A stretch of 10,112 nt of DNA from an uncultured bacterium (GCA_905215595.1 CAJMQZ010000070.1:1-10112); one strand, 5' to 3'. Positions 1-6,145 are shown, counted from the stretch's first letter. Numbers and translations: made by a program. The notes: generated by a model from the sequence alone, not told the origin.

Positions 1-4
1 ATAA

Positions 5-59
5 AGCTCCCCCTTCGGGGGAGCTGGCATCGCGCAGCGATGACTGAGAGGGTTCCCTC
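5..59. repeat. Palindromic intergenic repeat (three adjacent small hairpins)
   Basis: Three perfect hairpins follow one another: 5-13 with 17-25 (9 bp, loop TTC), 28-33 with 37-42 (6 bp, loop GCA), and 48-52 with 55-59 (5 bp). The layout resembles palindromic elements that I recall as scattered between genes in Faecalibacterium and relatives; that recollection is not tested here. The copy may start left of the window. It lies downstream of the amino-acid transporter operon. Confidence 0.55.
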
Positions 60-98
60 AAAAAACAAATCGGGAAAATCCGCAGATTTTCCCGATTT
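60..98 (-). terminator. Rho-independent terminator of the amino-acid ABC operon
   Basis: A perfect 14-bp stem (67-80 with 85-98, loop 81-84) lies just past the ATPase stop codon. Read on the minus strand it is followed by G and then six T (60-65), the expected U-tract. It should end the transporter transcript. Confidence 0.85.
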
Positions 99-120
99 AC
101 AAATAGAATAGTCTTTCCGC

Positions 121-885
121 TTACAGCATCTTGGAGAGGAAGGCTTTCAGGCGGGGGTGCTTGGGGTTGGTGAACAGCTCCTGCGGCGACTCATCCTCCT
201 GAATCTTGCCATCATCGATGAAGATGACCCGGTTGGACACCTCGCGGGCAAAGCCCATTTCGTGGGTGACCACCAGCATGGTGATGCCGGTGTGGGCCAG
301 CTCCTTCATCAGTTCCAGAACCTCGCCCACCATTTCGGGGTCGAGGGCGCTGGTAGGCTCGTCGAACAGGATTACGTCCGGATCCATGGCAAGAGCACGG
401 GCAATGGCAATGCGCTGCTGCTGGCCGCCGGACAGGCTCTTGGGGTAGACGTTGGCCTTGTCGGCCAGACCCACACGGGCCAGCAGCTCGTCGGCGCGCT
501 GGGAAATGGCTTCCTTGTCCTTCAGCTTGAGCAGGCTGGGGGCCAACTCCAGGTTCTTCTTCACGGTCAGGTGGGGGAAGAGGTTGAAGTGCTGGAACAC
601 CATGCCCATCTTCTGGCGCACAGCGTCGATGTGGGCATCGTCCACCTCCACGCCTTCAAACTTGATGGAGCCGGAGGTGGGGATCTCCAACCGGTTCAGG
701 CACCGCAGAAAGGTGGACTTGCCGCAGCCGGAGGGTCCGATCAGGCACACCACGTCGCCGCGGTAAATATCAATATCGATGCCCTTCAGCACGTCCAGAG
801 TGGGGGTGGGCAGCTTTGCGCCCGGCTTCTTTTCGCCGCCGTAGGTTTTTGTCAGGCCGCGGACTTCCAGAATTTTATCGGTCAC
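121..885 (-). CDS. Polar amino-acid ABC transporter, ATP-binding protein
   Basis: This is the cytoplasmic ATPase that powers uptake of a polar amino acid through the adjacent permease. In the 254-residue product, Walker A (GPSGCGKST) is at about 50-58, the Q-loop glutamine at 98, the LSGGQ signature at 151-155, Walker B with DEP at about 171-177, and the switch histidine at 208 (VTHEM). This is a complete GlnQ/HisP-type subunit of usual length. I chose a GTG start at 885 because GAGGAGG lies 10 nt upstream and the domain begins there; the longer upstream reading frame is Cys/Trp-rich sequence lying inside the permease gene. The start overlaps the permease stop by 11 nt, which suggests translational coupling. 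About a dozen residues (GGEKKPGAKLPTP) are inserted between the first strand and DVLKG. The substrate cannot be told from this subunit. Confidence 0.93.
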   Translation of the reverse strand: MTDKILEVRGLTKTYGGEKKPGAKLPTPTLDVLKGIDIDIYRGDVVCLIGPSGCGKSTFLRCLNRLEIPTSGSIKFEGVEVDDAHIDAVRQKMGMVFQHFNLFPHLTVKKNLELAPSLLKLKDKEAISQRADELLARVGLADKANVYPKSLSGGQQQRIAIARALAMDPDVILFDEPTSALDPEMVGEVLELMKELAHTGITMLVVTHEMGFAREVSNRVIFIDDGKIQEDESPQELFTNPKHPRLKAFLSKML

Positions 886-1639
886 TTTGAGCCAGCCTCC
901 TCTCAAACTTTGCCAGCAGACGGGTGAACAGCATGACCAGCACAAGGTAGATCAGTGCATCGCCCAGCAGCGGGAACATGGCCTCGTAGGTGCGGTTCAT
1001 GATGCCCTGTGCGGCGTACAGCAGCTCCTTGCCGCCGATGACCGTGATCAGGGAGGTATCCTTCAGCAGGACGATGAACTCGTTGCCCAGTGCGGGCAGC
1101 ACCGCACGGATGGCCTGCGGGATGATGATGACCACCATGGTGGTCATGTAGTTCAAACCAAGGCTGCGGCCGGCCTCCATCTGGCCGGGGTCAACGGCCA
1201 TCAGACCGCCGCGGATGATCTCCGAAACATAAGCACCGGAGTTGATGCCCAGTGCCAGCGCACCTACCATGGTAAAGTTGCGGCTGTTGGCAAAAATGAC
1301 CATGCTCATGATGAGCAGCTGCACCATCATAGGCGTGCCGCGGATGATGGTGGTGTAAATTTCGCAGATGATGTTGAAGAAGCCCAGCACCGGGTTTCTG
1401 CGGCCGGGGCGCTGCTGGTCGTGTGCCACACGCACCAGTGCCACCACGCTGCCCAGCACGATGCCCAGTGCCAGCGCAATGGCAGTGACCAGCAGGGTGG
1501 TGCTCACGCCCTTGATGTACTGCGTCCAGCGGTCATTCAGGATGAAGGCCTGATAAAATTTGAAGAAGAACTCCTGCCCGAAGCTGAGCTTGGTGCCGCT
1601 GTTGAGCAGCTCTTTGAGCAGTTCGTATTGAGCAGCCAT
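875..1639 (-). CDS. Polar amino-acid ABC transporter, permease (HisM/GlnP family)
   Basis: This is the membrane channel subunit, probably working as a homodimer because only one permease gene is present. The 254-residue product has a hydrophilic N-terminal stretch and then several hydrophobic segments. The EAA-type loop that contacts the ATPase is clear at about residues 155-200 (EAGRSLGL, IPQAIRAVLPALGNEFI, LLKDTSL), as is usual for this family. The start is ambiguous: ATG at 1639 has GAGG 6 nt upstream, ATG at 1645 would use AGGAAAG, and a GTG lies at 1651. I prefer 1639. The gene overlaps the ATPase gene by 11 nt and is separated from the upstream lipoprotein gene by 111 nt containing a hairpin. 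A basic segment (HDQQRPGRRNP) sits in the first cytoplasmic loop. Confidence 0.92.
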   Translation of the reverse strand: MAAQYELLKELLNSGTKLSFGQEFFFKFYQAFILNDRWTQYIKGVSTTLLVTAIALALGIVLGSVVALVRVAHDQQRPGRRNPVLGFFNIICEIYTTIIRGTPMMVQLLIMSMVIFANSRNFTMVGALALGINSGAYVSEIIRGGLMAVDPGQMEAGRSLGLNYMTTMVVIIIPQAIRAVLPALGNEFIVLLKDTSLITVIGGKELLYAAQGIMNRTYEAMFPLLGDALIYLVLVMLFTRLLAKFERRLAQSDR

Positions 1640-1689
1640 TCGCATCCTCACTTTCCTGTTTTGTTAGAATTTTGTAACCTTATTTTTCC

Positions 1690-1726
1690 AAAAAAGGGGA
1701 GGTACCCCAGTTGGGGCTGCCTCCCC
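1690..1726 (-). terminator. Intercistronic terminator-like hairpin between binding protein and permease
   Basis: The stem is GGGGAGG (1696-1702) with CCTCCCC (1720-1726), with inner CCCC/GGGG pairing. On the minus strand it is followed by six T (1690-1695). It lies inside the operon, so it probably acts as a partial terminator or a 3'-end stabiliser, giving more binding-protein mRNA than permease mRNA. Confidence 0.75.
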
Positions 1727-1750
1727 GTGGTTCCGTTATCAGCCAGCTGA

Positions 1751-2587
1751 TTATTCAGCGGTGATGTACTTGTCCACGATGGCCTGCAGGGTGCCGTCAG
1801 CCTTCAGCTCTTCCAGAGCGGTGTTGACGGCAGCTTCCAGAGAAGAACCCTTTGCCATGCCGATGGCGTAATCCTCCTCGGCGTAGCTGGTGTCCAGCAC
1901 CTTCAGGCCGGGGTTGGCGGCAACGTACTCCGTAGCGGGAGCGTTGTCGATGACCACTGCATCCACCTGACCGTTGTTCAGTGCCTGCACGGCAGTCAGA
2001 CCGCTGTCGTAGGCCACAACAGCGTCATCACCAAAATCATCAGAGCAGTAGATGTAGCCGGTGGTGCCGCGCTGGGTACCGATCTTCTTGCCGGACAGAT
2101 CATCGGGAGAAGCAATGTCGGAATCGTTGGGCACAATGATGGACTGGATGCCGGTGGCGTAGCTGTCGGAGAAGTCCATCACAGCCTTGCGCTCGTCGGT
2201 CACGGTAACGCCAGCCATCACGATGTCTGCCTTGCCCTGCTGCACGCTGAGCAGTGCGGCGTCAAACTCCATGTCATCGATCTGCAGCTCCAGACCCAGC
2301 TTCTCGGCAATGGCCTTGGCGGTGTCCACATCAATGCCCTCGATCTCACCGGAGTCGGTGGTCATCTCGTACGGAGGGAAGGTGGCGTTGGTGGCCATGG
2401 TCAGCTTACCAGCCTCCACGGTGGTCAGTTCAGCAGCAGCGGAAGAAGAAGCAGCCTCGGAGGAAGCAGCAGAGCTTGCCACAGAGGAAGCAGCAGAGCT
2501 TGCGGAACCGCCGCAGGCGGTCAGAGCCAGAGCAGCAACGGAAACAGCAGCGGCAGCCATGAAGCTGCGGCGAGAGATCTTTTTCAT
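1751..2587 (-). CDS. Polar amino-acid ABC transporter, substrate-binding lipoprotein
   Basis: This lipid-anchored protein captures the amino acid outside the membrane and delivers it to the permease. The 278-residue product starts with SRRSFM (Tat-like), a hydrophobic stretch and a lipobox LTAC with Cys25. A Ser/Ala-rich linker of about 30 residues follows, then a type II binding fold of the SBP_bac_3 family. Family marks include FPPYE, DVDTAKAIAEKLG, the VTDERK/DFS segment, RGTTG and VIDNAPA. ATG at 2587 is preferred because GAGGAG lies 9 nt upstream; a TTG at 2593 would be too close to it. It is first in the operon, with its own promoter at 2671-2699. The ligand is unclear: glutamine, arginine, cystine or similar are all possible. 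Confidence 0.93.
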   Translation of the reverse strand: MKKISRRSFMAAAAVSVAALALTACGGSASSAASSVASSAASSEAASSSAAAELTTVEAGKLTMATNATFPPYEMTTDSGEIEGIDVDTAKAIAEKLGLELQIDDMEFDAALLSVQQGKADIVMAGVTVTDERKAVMDFSDSYATGIQSIIVPNDSDIASPDDLSGKKIGTQRGTTGYIYCSDDFGDDAVVAYDSGLTAVQALNNGQVDAVVIDNAPATEYVAANPGLKVLDTSYAEEDYAIGMAKGSSLEAAVNTALEELKADGTLQAIVDKYITAE

Positions 2588-2627
2588 ATTCAAACACTCC
2601 TCAATCTATGCAATATAGTTCGCTTTG

Positions 2628-2661
2628 CCCCGATGGGATGCGATTCATCGCGCTTTCGGGG
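2628..2661 (-). promoter_or_regulatory. Hairpin at the 5' end of the amino-acid transporter mRNA
   Basis: The outer stem CCCCGA/TCGGGG (2628-2633 with 2656-2661) encloses an inner GCGAT/ATCGC stem (2640-2644 with 2647-2651). It begins a few bases after the inferred transcription start and lies about 40 nt before the start codon, without covering the ribosome site. It may be an mRNA-stabilising 5' hairpin or a regulatory fold. Confidence 0.5.
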
Positions 2662-2670
2662 AACGCACTT

Positions 2671-2699
2671 AGTATAGTTTGTACAAAACGAAAAGTCAA
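2671..2699 (-). promoter_or_regulatory. Promoter of the amino-acid ABC operon
   Basis: Read on the minus strand, the -35 is TTGACT (2694-2699), the spacer is exactly 17 nt, and the -10 is TATACT (2671-2676). Transcription should start near 2664, leaving a leader of about 77 nt. Confidence 0.85.
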
Positions 2700-2795
2700 T
2701 ACTTGTGCATAATAATCCGTAAAATTGAAACGATTTTGCAAACATTTATGCAATAACGGAGAAAATATATGAATATATGCAGTATAAACCGGCTT

Positions 2796-3371
2796 TTACA
2801 GGCTTCTTGCAATCTCCTCTGCGCTGCGCTTGGGCACGCAGTAGTCGCGGTTTGCGTCCAGATAGTACTTTACGCCGGTCTGCTCGGTCATGGGTACGAT
2901 GCCGGCTTTGTGGGTGGGGTAGCCGAAAGCCACCATAAAGGCCAGCTTCTGCGGCTCCTCGATGCCCAGCAGCGCGGTCAGGGCGGGCTTATCGATCGCG
3001 CCCATGATGCAGCTGCCCACGCCCTTGTCCCATGCGGCAAGGGTCATGTTGGCCAGCGCAATGCCGGTGTCGGTGGCAAGGTCGCCGGGGATGGCGGTAT
3101 CCTGCACCACAGCTGCATAAAAGGTGGGCAGCTCGTCCGCCTTGGGTGTGCCCTGCTCCGGCGGCAGATAGCCAGCCCATTTGACCAGCGGCTGCACCTT
3201 GGCTACCATCTCCGGGCTTTGCACCAGCACCAGACGCACCGCCTGCCGGTTTGCCCCGCAGGAGGACAGCCGCACGGCCTGTACGATATCGTCCACCACA
3301 TCCTGCGGCACGGCCTTTTGTGCAAACCGGCGGTAGGTGCGGCGGGTAGTCAGAAGTTCCATTGCGGTCAT
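2796..3371 (-). CDS. Nitroreductase family protein (FMN-dependent oxidoreductase)
   Basis: This is probably a cytoplasmic flavoenzyme using FMN and NAD(P)H; members reduce nitro compounds, quinones, flavins or other substrates, and the natural substrate here is unknown. The 191-residue product has the family's N-terminal phosphate-binding motif RRTYRRF (10-16), the SSCGANRQ segment (36-43), the central DTGIALANMTLAA helix (101-113) and GVGSCIMG (117-124). The length is typical of small single-domain members. ATG at 3371 is chosen because AGGAG lies 8 nt upstream; a GTG at 3380 overlaps that site. The gene has its own promoter and no operon partner. No convincing terminator is seen after it. 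Confidence 0.9.
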   Translation of the reverse strand: MTAMELLTTRRTYRRFAQKAVPQDVVDDIVQAVRLSSCGANRQAVRLVLVQSPEMVAKVQPLVKWAGYLPPEQGTPKADELPTFYAAVVQDTAIPGDLATDTGIALANMTLAAWDKGVGSCIMGAIDKPALTALLGIEEPQKLAFMVAFGYPTHKAGIVPMTEQTGVKYYLDANRDYCVPKRSAEEIARSL

Positions 3372-3396
3372 AGAGATCACTCCTTTTATAAATCAC

Positions 3397-3425
3397 ATTA
3401 TAGTAAAATATAACAGATGCGGCAA
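3397..3425 (-). promoter_or_regulatory. Promoter of the nitroreductase gene
   Basis: Read on the minus strand: TTGCCG (3420-3425), a 17-nt spacer, then a perfect TATAAT (3397-3402). This predicts a short leader of about 20 nt. Confidence 0.7.
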
Positions 3426-3495
3426 TATCTTGCAACAAGAATGATAAACAGATGGTGATTGTTAAAAACTTTTTTGCAAAAAGTCAAAATAAGTA

Positions 3496-3524
3496 TTGAC
3501 AAAATAATACAGGGGGGGTATATT
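3496..3524 (+). promoter_or_regulatory. Promoter of the repeat lipoprotein, with a G7 tract in the spacer
   Basis: A perfect TTGACA (3496-3501) is followed by a 17-nt spacer and TATATT (3519-3524). The last seven spacer bases are all G (3512-3518). Transcription should begin near 3531, immediately before a hairpin. Confidence 0.8.
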
Positions 3525-3535
3525 ATAGAAGAACA

Positions 3536-3559
3536 AGCTCCTATTTTGTAGTAGGAGCT
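3536..3559 (+). promoter_or_regulatory. 5' leader hairpin covering a Shine-Dalgarno sequence
   Basis: A perfect 8-bp stem (3536-3543 with 3552-3559) has an 8-nt loop. Its 3' arm contains AGGAG (3553-3557), the ribosome site of the small ORF at 3564. No U-tract follows on either strand, so it is not a terminator. Translation of the leader ORF would require opening this stem. Confidence 0.65.
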
Positions 3560-3563
3560 GAAA

Positions 3564-3596
3564 ATGAAAGATCGTGAGGTTGATTATTATGTCTAA
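3564..3596 (+). CDS. Putative 10-residue leader peptide upstream of the lipoprotein
   Basis: ATG at 3564 lies 6 nt after AGGAG and opens a 10-codon frame (MKDREVDYYV) ending in TAA at 3594-3596. The stop lies 8 nt inside the lipoprotein gene, in another frame, so ribosomes finishing the leader would sit over the lipoprotein start at 3589. This suggests translational coupling or a leader-peptide control. It is too short for coding statistics. The AGGAG could instead serve only as a distant or standby site for the main gene, which has its own weaker GTGAGG. Confidence 0.45.
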   Translation: MKDREVDYYV

Positions 3597-4602
3597 TATC
3601 TCTCGTCGTAAGTTCCTGAAGGGCGCAGGCGCTGCTGCTCTGGCTGTTGCGGCTACCGGTGTGCTGGCTGGCTGCTCCAAGGATGATACTCCTGTTATTC
3701 CCGATTTGACCAAGGAGGTCAAGGTCATCTTTATGTGCGACGGCGCACCCGTTGGCAAGGATGGCTCTGTTGTTGTGGGTAAGGATGCCAAGACTGTTCC
3801 GGTGTCCAAGATCAAGGCAGAGCAGATCCCGCAGGGTTATACTGTGGAGAGCACCGGCGAGCTGAAGATCGAAGTGATCGATGGCAAAGAGGCTGTGCGT
3901 GTTACTGTTTCCAAGATCATCACGACCAGACCGATCAAGCTGACTTATGTGTGCAATGGCGTGATCCTGAACGTGACTGGTTCTATGGCAGTGGATAAGG
4001 ATGCAACTACGGTTCTGGCATCTGCAATTCCGGCTGACCAGATTCCGCAGGGTTATACGGTGGAGAGCACCGGTGAGCTGGCTATCTCCGATAAGGATGT
4101 TGTTACGGTCACGCTGTCTAAGCTGGCAACTTCCCGTGATGTGACGGTTCAGTTCTATAACATCGATAACAATCGCTTCCTGAGCACTACCATGATCGTA
4201 CATGTAGCAAACAGCCAGCGCTTTATTACCAAGAATGACCTGACAGAGGCTCTGCCCGGTTACGAAATCGTGACCGATGGCAACGTTGAGATCAGCGAGA
4301 ACAACCGTGCAATCATGAATGTCAAGCCGGTCAACGCTGCGGAGCAGAAGGAAGTTACCGTTTACTACTATAAGCAGGGATCTAACGATTTTATCACCAA
4401 GGCTACCATAAATGTGGACATGGATGTTACCTTCCTGTATGCAGATGAGCTGCCGAACGTGAGCCAGGAAGTCTGGATGGGCAAGGATAAGTATCTGATG
4501 CAGGTCGTGCCTGTGGGCAAGGGTCCGTTCCGCATTAACTATCTGGGCAACAATAAGGGTGAAGTGAAGATCACTGCAAACCACAAGCTCATCCGGGCAT
4601 AA
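3589..4602 (+). CDS. Hypothetical surface lipoprotein with four tandem beta-rich repeats
   Basis: I do not recognise a named family. The 337-residue product has a Tat-type motif SRRKFLKG (5-12), a hydrophobic helix and a lipobox LAGC with Cys29, so it should be anchored outside the membrane. The rest reads as four diverged repeats of roughly 60-65 residues, at about 44-109, 116-178, 185-247 and 256-312. Each starts with alternating hydrophobic residues (VKVIFMC, IKLTYVC, VTVQFYN, VTVYYYK). Repeats 1 and 2 share an identical QIPQGYTVESTGEL (79-92 and 151-164). The pattern recalls MucBP-like or beta-grasp adhesion repeats, but that is only a resemblance. Start choice: GTGAGG lies 9 nt before ATG 3589; a GTG at 3574 would add five residues. 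Codons end in T more often than in neighbouring genes, which may mean high expression or a separate origin. Confidence 0.85.
   Translation: MSNISRRKFLKGAGAAALAVAATGVLAGCSKDDTPVIPDLTKEVKVIFMCDGAPVGKDGSVVVGKDAKTVPVSKIKAEQIPQGYTVESTGELKIEVIDGKEAVRVTVSKIITTRPIKLTYVCNGVILNVTGSMAVDKDATTVLASAIPADQIPQGYTVESTGELAISDKDVVTVTLSKLATSRDVTVQFYNIDNNRFLSTTMIVHVANSQRFITKNDLTEALPGYEIVTDGNVEISENNRAIMNVKPVNAAEQKEVTVYYYKQGSNDFITKATINVDMDVTFLYADELPNVSQEVWMGKDKYLMQVVPVGKGPFRINYLGNNKGEVKITANHKLIRA
3823..4080 (+). repeat. Internal 42-bp direct repeat within the lipoprotein gene
   Basis: Bases 3823-3864 and 4039-4080 match at 39 of 42 positions, and all three differences are synonymous. Together they mark a recent or conserved duplication of one repeat domain, with a period of 216 bp (72 codons). 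Confidence 0.85.
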
Positions 4603-4635
4603 GCCTTGAAGCTGCGATCCTCTTTCTATAAAAGT

Positions 4636-4683
4636 AAAAGCCAGAAGGCTGCTGTGGATTTCTGCAGCAGCCTTCTGGCTTTT
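4636..4683. terminator. Bidirectional terminator between convergent genes
   Basis: A perfect 19-bp stem (4636-4654 with 4665-4683, loop 4655-4664) ends in TTTT on the plus strand, and in TTTT followed by ACTTTT on the minus strand. It sits between the lipoprotein stop and the convergent YjjB-like stop, so it can serve both. Confidence 0.9.
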
Positions 4684-4695
4684 GTTGTGAGAGAG

Positions 4696-5148
4696 TCAAC
4701 CGTGTTTTTTCGGCAGCGGCACGCACAGCACCAGACTGATGCCGATGGCCAGTGCCACGGCGATTTTAAAGGTGCTGATGCCCTTGGCAAGGGCAAGGGC
4801 GTTTTCGTTCTGGATGAAATAGTAGGCGGTGTAGTAGATGCCCGCGCCCGGCACAAGCGGGAAAATGCCGGACAGCAAAAACACCGTGACCGGCGTTTTT
4901 TGGGTAATGGCAAACACGCGGGTAAGGATGGTAAGCGGAATGACCGACAGCAGCGATGCCGTGGCGGCGTCTGCGCCCAGCAGGGTCAGAAGCTCGTACC
5001 CCAGCCAGCCCACAGCGCCCACCAGTGCGCAGTAAGGCAGGCAGCGCCGGGGGCACGCAAACAGGATGGCAAAGCTCAGCGTGCCCGCCGCGGCCAGAAA
5101 AAACTGCGCGGTCAGCTCGCTGATCTGTACAGCTGTAAGGGACATCAT
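4696..5148 (-). CDS. ThrE/YjjB-type exporter subunit, C-terminal half (DUF3815 family)
   Basis: This is a small integral membrane protein of 150 residues, made almost entirely of hydrophobic segments (about 10-30, 38-58, 66-82, 86-108 and 126-144) with a basic tail KKHG. The FPLVPGAGIYYT motif (96-107) is the usual signature of this half of the threonine/serine exporter family. In Corynebacterium ThrE the two halves are fused; in E. coli they are separate as YjjP and YjjB, linked to succinate export. The ATG at 5148 overlaps the TGA of the upstream partner as ATGA, so the two are translationally coupled and very likely form one transporter. The substrate is open: threonine, serine or a dicarboxylate. 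Confidence 0.87.
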   Translation of the reverse strand: MMSLTAVQISELTAQFFLAAAGTLSFAILFACPRRCLPYCALVGAVGWLGYELLTLLGADAATASLLSVIPLTILTRVFAITQKTPVTVFLLSGIFPLVPGAGIYYTAYYFIQNENALALAKGISTFKIAVALAIGISLVLCVPLPKKHG

Positions 5149-5936
5149 ACCACGACCACCCCCGTAAATACCTTGTACAGCCGCAGCACAAGACCGGTGC
5201 CTATGGCAATGCTGGCGGCAATCAACAAAGCGTCGATCATGCGGATGGTGCCGGAAAGGTAGTCGCCCTGCACAAAGTCCCGGATGCCCATGGTAAAGGC
5301 GATGCCCGGGGTCAGGATCATCAGCGTGCCGATGATGGCATGGCTTGCAGAGGTGTGCAGCAGATTGCACAGCAGAATGCACACCAGTGTGATCAGCGCG
5401 GCGGTGCTGATCTTCTGGAAGCCGCCGGGCACCTCATGCCGCCCGCACCACAGCAGATACCAGCTGGCCGCCACCCCTGCTCCGGCAGCTGCCAGCGCAC
5501 TGCGCAGGTTGCCGCCGAACATCATGGCAAAGCAGAACGCCCCGCACAGCCCGGAAAGCAGCTGCACATGATCTTTGGGGAAGGGCAGCTGCCGCGCCAG
5601 CACCAGACGGCTCTCGGCTTCGTCCAAGGTCATCCCTGTCTGGGCGATCTGGCGGGAAAGCTCGTTCACCGCCGCCACCCGCCCCAGATGGGTAGTGCGC
5701 ACCGGCACATTGCGTACCTCGCTGATCTCGGCAGTGCCGGCGCTGGCGAAAATGCCGTTGGTCAGCACATAAACGTGGAACTCCCGCAAATGGAAGCTGC
5801 GCGCCATGATCTCCATGGTCTGCTCCACCCGAAACACCTCCGCGCCGTTTTCCAGCAGGGTCTGCCCTGCGGCCATGATAAAATCCATAATGCGGTGGCG
5901 CAGCTCTTCATCGGGAAAAGGGTCTCTGCTGTTCAT
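5145..5936 (-). CDS. ThrE/YjjP-type exporter subunit, N-terminal half (DUF1212 family)
   Basis: The 263-residue product has a soluble N-terminal domain (about 1-125) with the family motif GAEVFRVEQTM (31-41) and a beta-rich part VYVLTNGIFAS. About five membrane segments follow (about 127-140, 145-165, 176-196, 199-218 and 232-255). The TPGIAFTMGIRDFVQGDYLSG region (209-229) is characteristic of the family. ATG at 5936 is chosen because AAGGAGA lies 7-8 nt upstream and the domain begins here; the open frame extends 63 codons further, across the promoter. It pairs with the YjjB half through a 4-nt ATGA overlap. The likely role is export of a small amino acid or organic acid; the substrate is not determinable here. 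Confidence 0.9.
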   Translation of the reverse strand: MNSRDPFPDEELRHRIMDFIMAAGQTLLENGAEVFRVEQTMEIMARSFHLREFHVYVLTNGIFASAGTAEISEVRNVPVRTTHLGRVAAVNELSRQIAQTGMTLDEAESRLVLARQLPFPKDHVQLLSGLCGAFCFAMMFGGNLRSALAAAGAGVAASWYLLWCGRHEVPGGFQKISTAALITLVCILLCNLLHTSASHAIIGTLMILTPGIAFTMGIRDFVQGDYLSGTIRMIDALLIAASIAIGTGLVLRLYKVFTGVVVV

Positions 5937-5967
5937 TGCCTGCTCTCCTTGCAAAAGATGATACCCT

Positions 5968-5996
5968 ATTTTATCATGTGCATCAGCCGCATACAA
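5968..5996 (-). promoter_or_regulatory. Promoter of the ThrE-type exporter pair
   Basis: Read on the minus strand: TTGTAT (5991-5996), a 17-nt spacer ending in TGA (extended -10), then TAAAAT (5968-5973). It gives a leader of about 25 nt. Confidence 0.6.
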
Positions 5997-6003
5997 GGGC
6001 GTA

Positions 6004-6034
6004 TAATAAAAAGCTCTGGAAACACCAGAGCTTT
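6004..6034 (-). terminator. Insulating terminator upstream of the exporter operon
   Basis: A perfect 10-bp stem (6010-6019 with 6025-6034, loop 6020-6024) is followed on the minus strand by TTTATTATA. No minus-strand gene ends here. It would stop readthrough of the antisense RNA from the neighbouring locus before the exporter promoter. On the plus strand the tail is weak. Confidence 0.6.
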
Positions 6035-6035
6035 C

Positions 6036-6064
6036 TTGCGAAAAGGGTCGGAATATGTTATAAT
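6036..6064 (+). promoter_or_regulatory. Promoter of the small-peptide mRNA
   Basis: TTGCGA (6036-6041), a 17-nt spacer ending in TGT (extended -10 TG), then a perfect TATAAT (6059-6064). Transcription should start near 6071, giving a leader of about 75 nt before the small ORF. Confidence 0.75.
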
Positions 6065-6120
6065 CGTCCTGTCTCTGAAAAGTGACCGAAAGGTACTGCA
6101 CATACGGCAGGCGGTTGGCC

Positions 6121-6142
6121 CTCACTTCCGGAAGGAGGTGAG
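6121..6142 (+). promoter_or_regulatory. GNRA-capped hairpin sequestering the small ORF's Shine-Dalgarno
   Basis: Bases 6121-6129 pair with 6134-6142 in 9 bp (one U·G), closed by a GGAA tetraloop (6130-6133). The 3' arm is the near-ideal ribosome site GGAGGTGAG, so the small ORF should be translated poorly unless this stem opens. This is typical of tightly controlled small toxin mRNAs. Confidence 0.75.
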
Positions 6143-6145
6143 AAC

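Noticed and set aside
121..945. Longer 274-residue form of the ATPase starting at 945
   Set aside because: The extra 20 residues are Cys/Trp-rich and lie inside the permease gene; a GTG at 885 with GAGGAGG fits the family start.
2607..2755. TATGCAATA occurring twice (2607-2615 and 2747-2755) as a possible operator pair
   Set aside because: A 9-nt AT-rich match 140 bp apart is close to chance, and one copy lies inside the leader rather than at the promoter.
3536..3559. Attenuator terminator in the lipoprotein leader
   Set aside because: No T-run follows the stem on either strand; masking of AGGAG explains it better.
3541..4584. 347-codon minus-strand open frame opposite the repeat lipoprotein
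   Set aside because: The plus frame has a signal peptide, lipobox, repeats, promoter and terminator. The minus frame crosses the plus promoter leader and has no such support; its repeats merely mirror the real gene.
6010..6034. Plus-strand terminator or attenuator reading of the hairpin
   Set aside because: The plus side is followed by CTTTCTTGCG, a weak tail, and lies before the plus promoter with no plus gene upstream. The minus-strand reading fits better.
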